DNA from: Occultella kanbiaonis
Lineage (GTDB): Bacteria; Actinomycetota; Actinomycetes; Actinomycetales; Beutenbergiaceae
Assembly: GCF_009708215.1 (NCBI RefSeq)
Contig: NZ_CP046175.1
Span: 2,232,001-2,296,000, forward strand
Direction: 5' to 3'
Length of the DNA: 64,000 nt
In this document: positions 62,918-64,000 of the stretch, piece after piece
Layout: each line of letters starts with the position of its first letter
How positions within the stretch are numbered: the stretch's first letter is position 1
The notes under the pieces: model-generated
Told to the model about the DNA's origin: nothing
Database searches by the model: none
What the model saw: the letters and a program-made list of their open reading frames with translations, nothing else
Translations under genes and position numbers: made by a program

Positions 62918-64000
62918 ATGCTCCCCGAACGCGCCGCCGCACTGAAGCACGCCATCAGCACCCGGGTGGTCGTCGCCGACGGTGCCATGGGCACCATGCT
63001 GCAGGACGCCAACCTGACCCTCGACGACTTCCAGGGACTCGAAGGCTGCAACGAGATCCTGAACGTGACCCGGCCCGACGTCATCGAGTCCGTGCACGAC
63101 GCGTACTACGCCGTCGGCGTGGACTGCGTCGAGACGAACACGTTCGGCGCGAACTGGTCGAACCTCTCCGACTACGACATCGACGACCGGATCTTCGAGC
63201 TCGCCGAGGCCGGCGCCCGGATCGCGCGGCGCAGCGCCGAGAAGAACTCCACCCCCGACCACCCCCGCTGGGTGCTCGGGTCGATGGGTCCCGGCACGAA
63301 GCTGCCGAGTCTTGGGCACACCACCTACGCCCACCTCAGGGACACGTTCGCGCAGCAGGCCGCGGGCCTGATCGCCGGCGGCGCGGACGCGATCCTGGTC
63401 GAGACCAGCCAGGACCTCCTCCAGACGAAGTCCGCCATCAACGGCGCCAAGGCTGCCATGGCCGAGTCGGGCACCGAGTTGCCGATCTTCGCGCAGGTCA
63501 CCGTGGAGACGACGGGCACCATGCTGATGGGGTCGGAGATCGGGGCCGCGCTGACCACCCTGCGCGCCCTCGGCATCGACTCGATCGGGCTGAACTGCGC
63601 CACCGGCCCGGCGGAGATGAGCGAGCACCTGCGCCACCTCGCCCGGCACGCCGACCTGCCGGTCACCTGCATGCCCAACGCCGGACTGCCGGTGCTCGGG
63701 GCGAACGGTGCCTCCTACCCGCTCACCCCCACCGAACTCGGTCTCGCGCACGAACAGTTCGTGACGGAGTTCGGGCTCGGCCTGGTCGGTGGCTGCTGCG
63801 GTACCACCCCCGAGCACCTGGCGGAGGTGGTCCAGCGTGTCGGCGGCCGCCCCGTGGTGGCCCGCTCGCCGGAGCCCGAGCAGGGCGTGGCGAGCCTGTA
63901 CACCCACGTCGACTTCGACCAGGACGCCTCGTTCCTCGCCATCGGCGAGCGCACGAACGCGAACGGGTCCAAGGCGTTCCGGGAGGCGATGCTCGCGGAG
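62918..64000 (+). CDS. metH: Cobalamin-dependent methionine synthase (3' end missing)
   Basis: The frame is open to the last base, giving 361 residues of an expected 1,150-1,250. The visible part is the homocysteine-binding barrel: VVVADGAMGTMLQ, NEILNVTRPDVI, and the zinc cysteines in LNCATGP (C227) and GGCCGTTP (C293, C294). The following FLAIGERTNANGSKAF is the start of the pterin (methyltetrahydrofolate) domain, which distinguishes MetH from stand-alone homocysteine methyltransferases. The B12 and reactivation domains lie beyond the window. Confidence 0.96.
   Translation, partial: MLPERAAALKHAISTRVVVADGAMGTMLQDANLTLDDFQGLEGCNEILNVTRPDVIESVHDAYYAVGVDCVETNTFGANWSNLSDYDIDDRIFELAEAGARIARRSAEKNSTPDHPRWVLGSMGPGTKLPSLGHTTYAHLRDTFAQQAAGLIAGGADAILVETSQDLLQTKSAINGAKAAMAESGTELPIFAQVTVETTGTMLMGSEIGAALTTLRALGIDSIGLNCATGPAEMSEHLRHLARHADLPVTCMPNAGLPVLGANGASYPLTPTELGLAHEQFVTEFGLGLVGGCCGTTPEHLAEVVQRVGGRPVVARSPEPEQGVASLYTHVDFDQDASFLAIGERTNANGSKAFREAMLAE

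Overview
This 64 kb window is chromosomal DNA from a high-GC actinobacterium. The evidence is the uniformly GC-rich coding sequence, frequent GTG starts, very short gaps and ATGA/GTGA stop-start overlaps, an actinobacterial 16S/23S sequence, and gene orders that match known Mycobacterium tuberculosis blocks. No mycolate or lipoarabinomannan genes are seen (an mptB homologue is missing beside sufR), so a non-mycolata lineage is likely. From the rRNA and gene set I would guess Micrococcales, perhaps close to Beutenbergiaceae/Ruaniaceae, but that placement is inference. I see no phage, transposase, CRISPR array or tRNA gene.

Layout. 1-7.1 kb: the 3' part of tyrS, then a complete rrn operon (16S-23S-5S) with two 17-bp-spaced promoters, no tRNA in the spacer, a 23S processing stalk and a strong terminator. 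7.1-22.6 kb: a long co-directional block matching the Rv1691-Rv1700 order: a repeat-rich TPR protein, a HAD-IIA phosphatase, a 58-aa protein, tlyA, nadK, recN, steA, steB, then a MraY/WecA-like membrane protein, murJ and a glycosyltransferase, then pyrG and a NUDIX hydrolase. It joins rRNA modification, NAD metabolism, DNA repair and envelope growth. 22.6-32.2 kb: ctaA and an ABC-2 exporter on the minus strand, divergent from a complete SUF operon (sufR-B-D-Rieske ferredoxin-C-S-U-T) behind a perfect CAAC-N6-GTTG SufR operator. 32.2-35.9 kb: zinc metallopeptidase, GNAT protein and an ABC-F ATPase. 35.9-39.2 kb: a small D-glucarate module (LysR regulator, KdgD, glucarate dehydratase). 39.2-43.7 kb: SURF1, a Cys/His mini-protein and DUF3099, divergent from fabG-fabI (mabA-inhA-like order), then sixA and serB. 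43.8-46.3 kb: divergent glgC/glgA(M). 46.4-55.7 kb: a conserved hypothetical gene, an orphan ABC ATPase, an NfeD-SPFH pair, a heterodimeric ABC exporter, a GT4 mannosyltransferase-like gene and a TrmH/SpoU methyltransferase. 55.7-61.2 kb: a minus-strand peptide-type ABC importer (binding protein, two permeases, fused double ATPase). 61.4-64 kb: a 5'-3' exonuclease carrying an unexpected N-terminal barstar-like domain, then the 5' part of metH.

Most of the window is conserved core genome. The least expected items are the in-frame barstar/FEN fusion (61456-62877), the Arg-rich 25-unit tandem-repeat protein placed directly after the rRNA operon (7145-9565), the MraY-like protein inside the steAB-murJ cluster, and a set of genes whose -10-like hexamer sits 6-8 nt before the start codon, suggesting leaderless transcripts.
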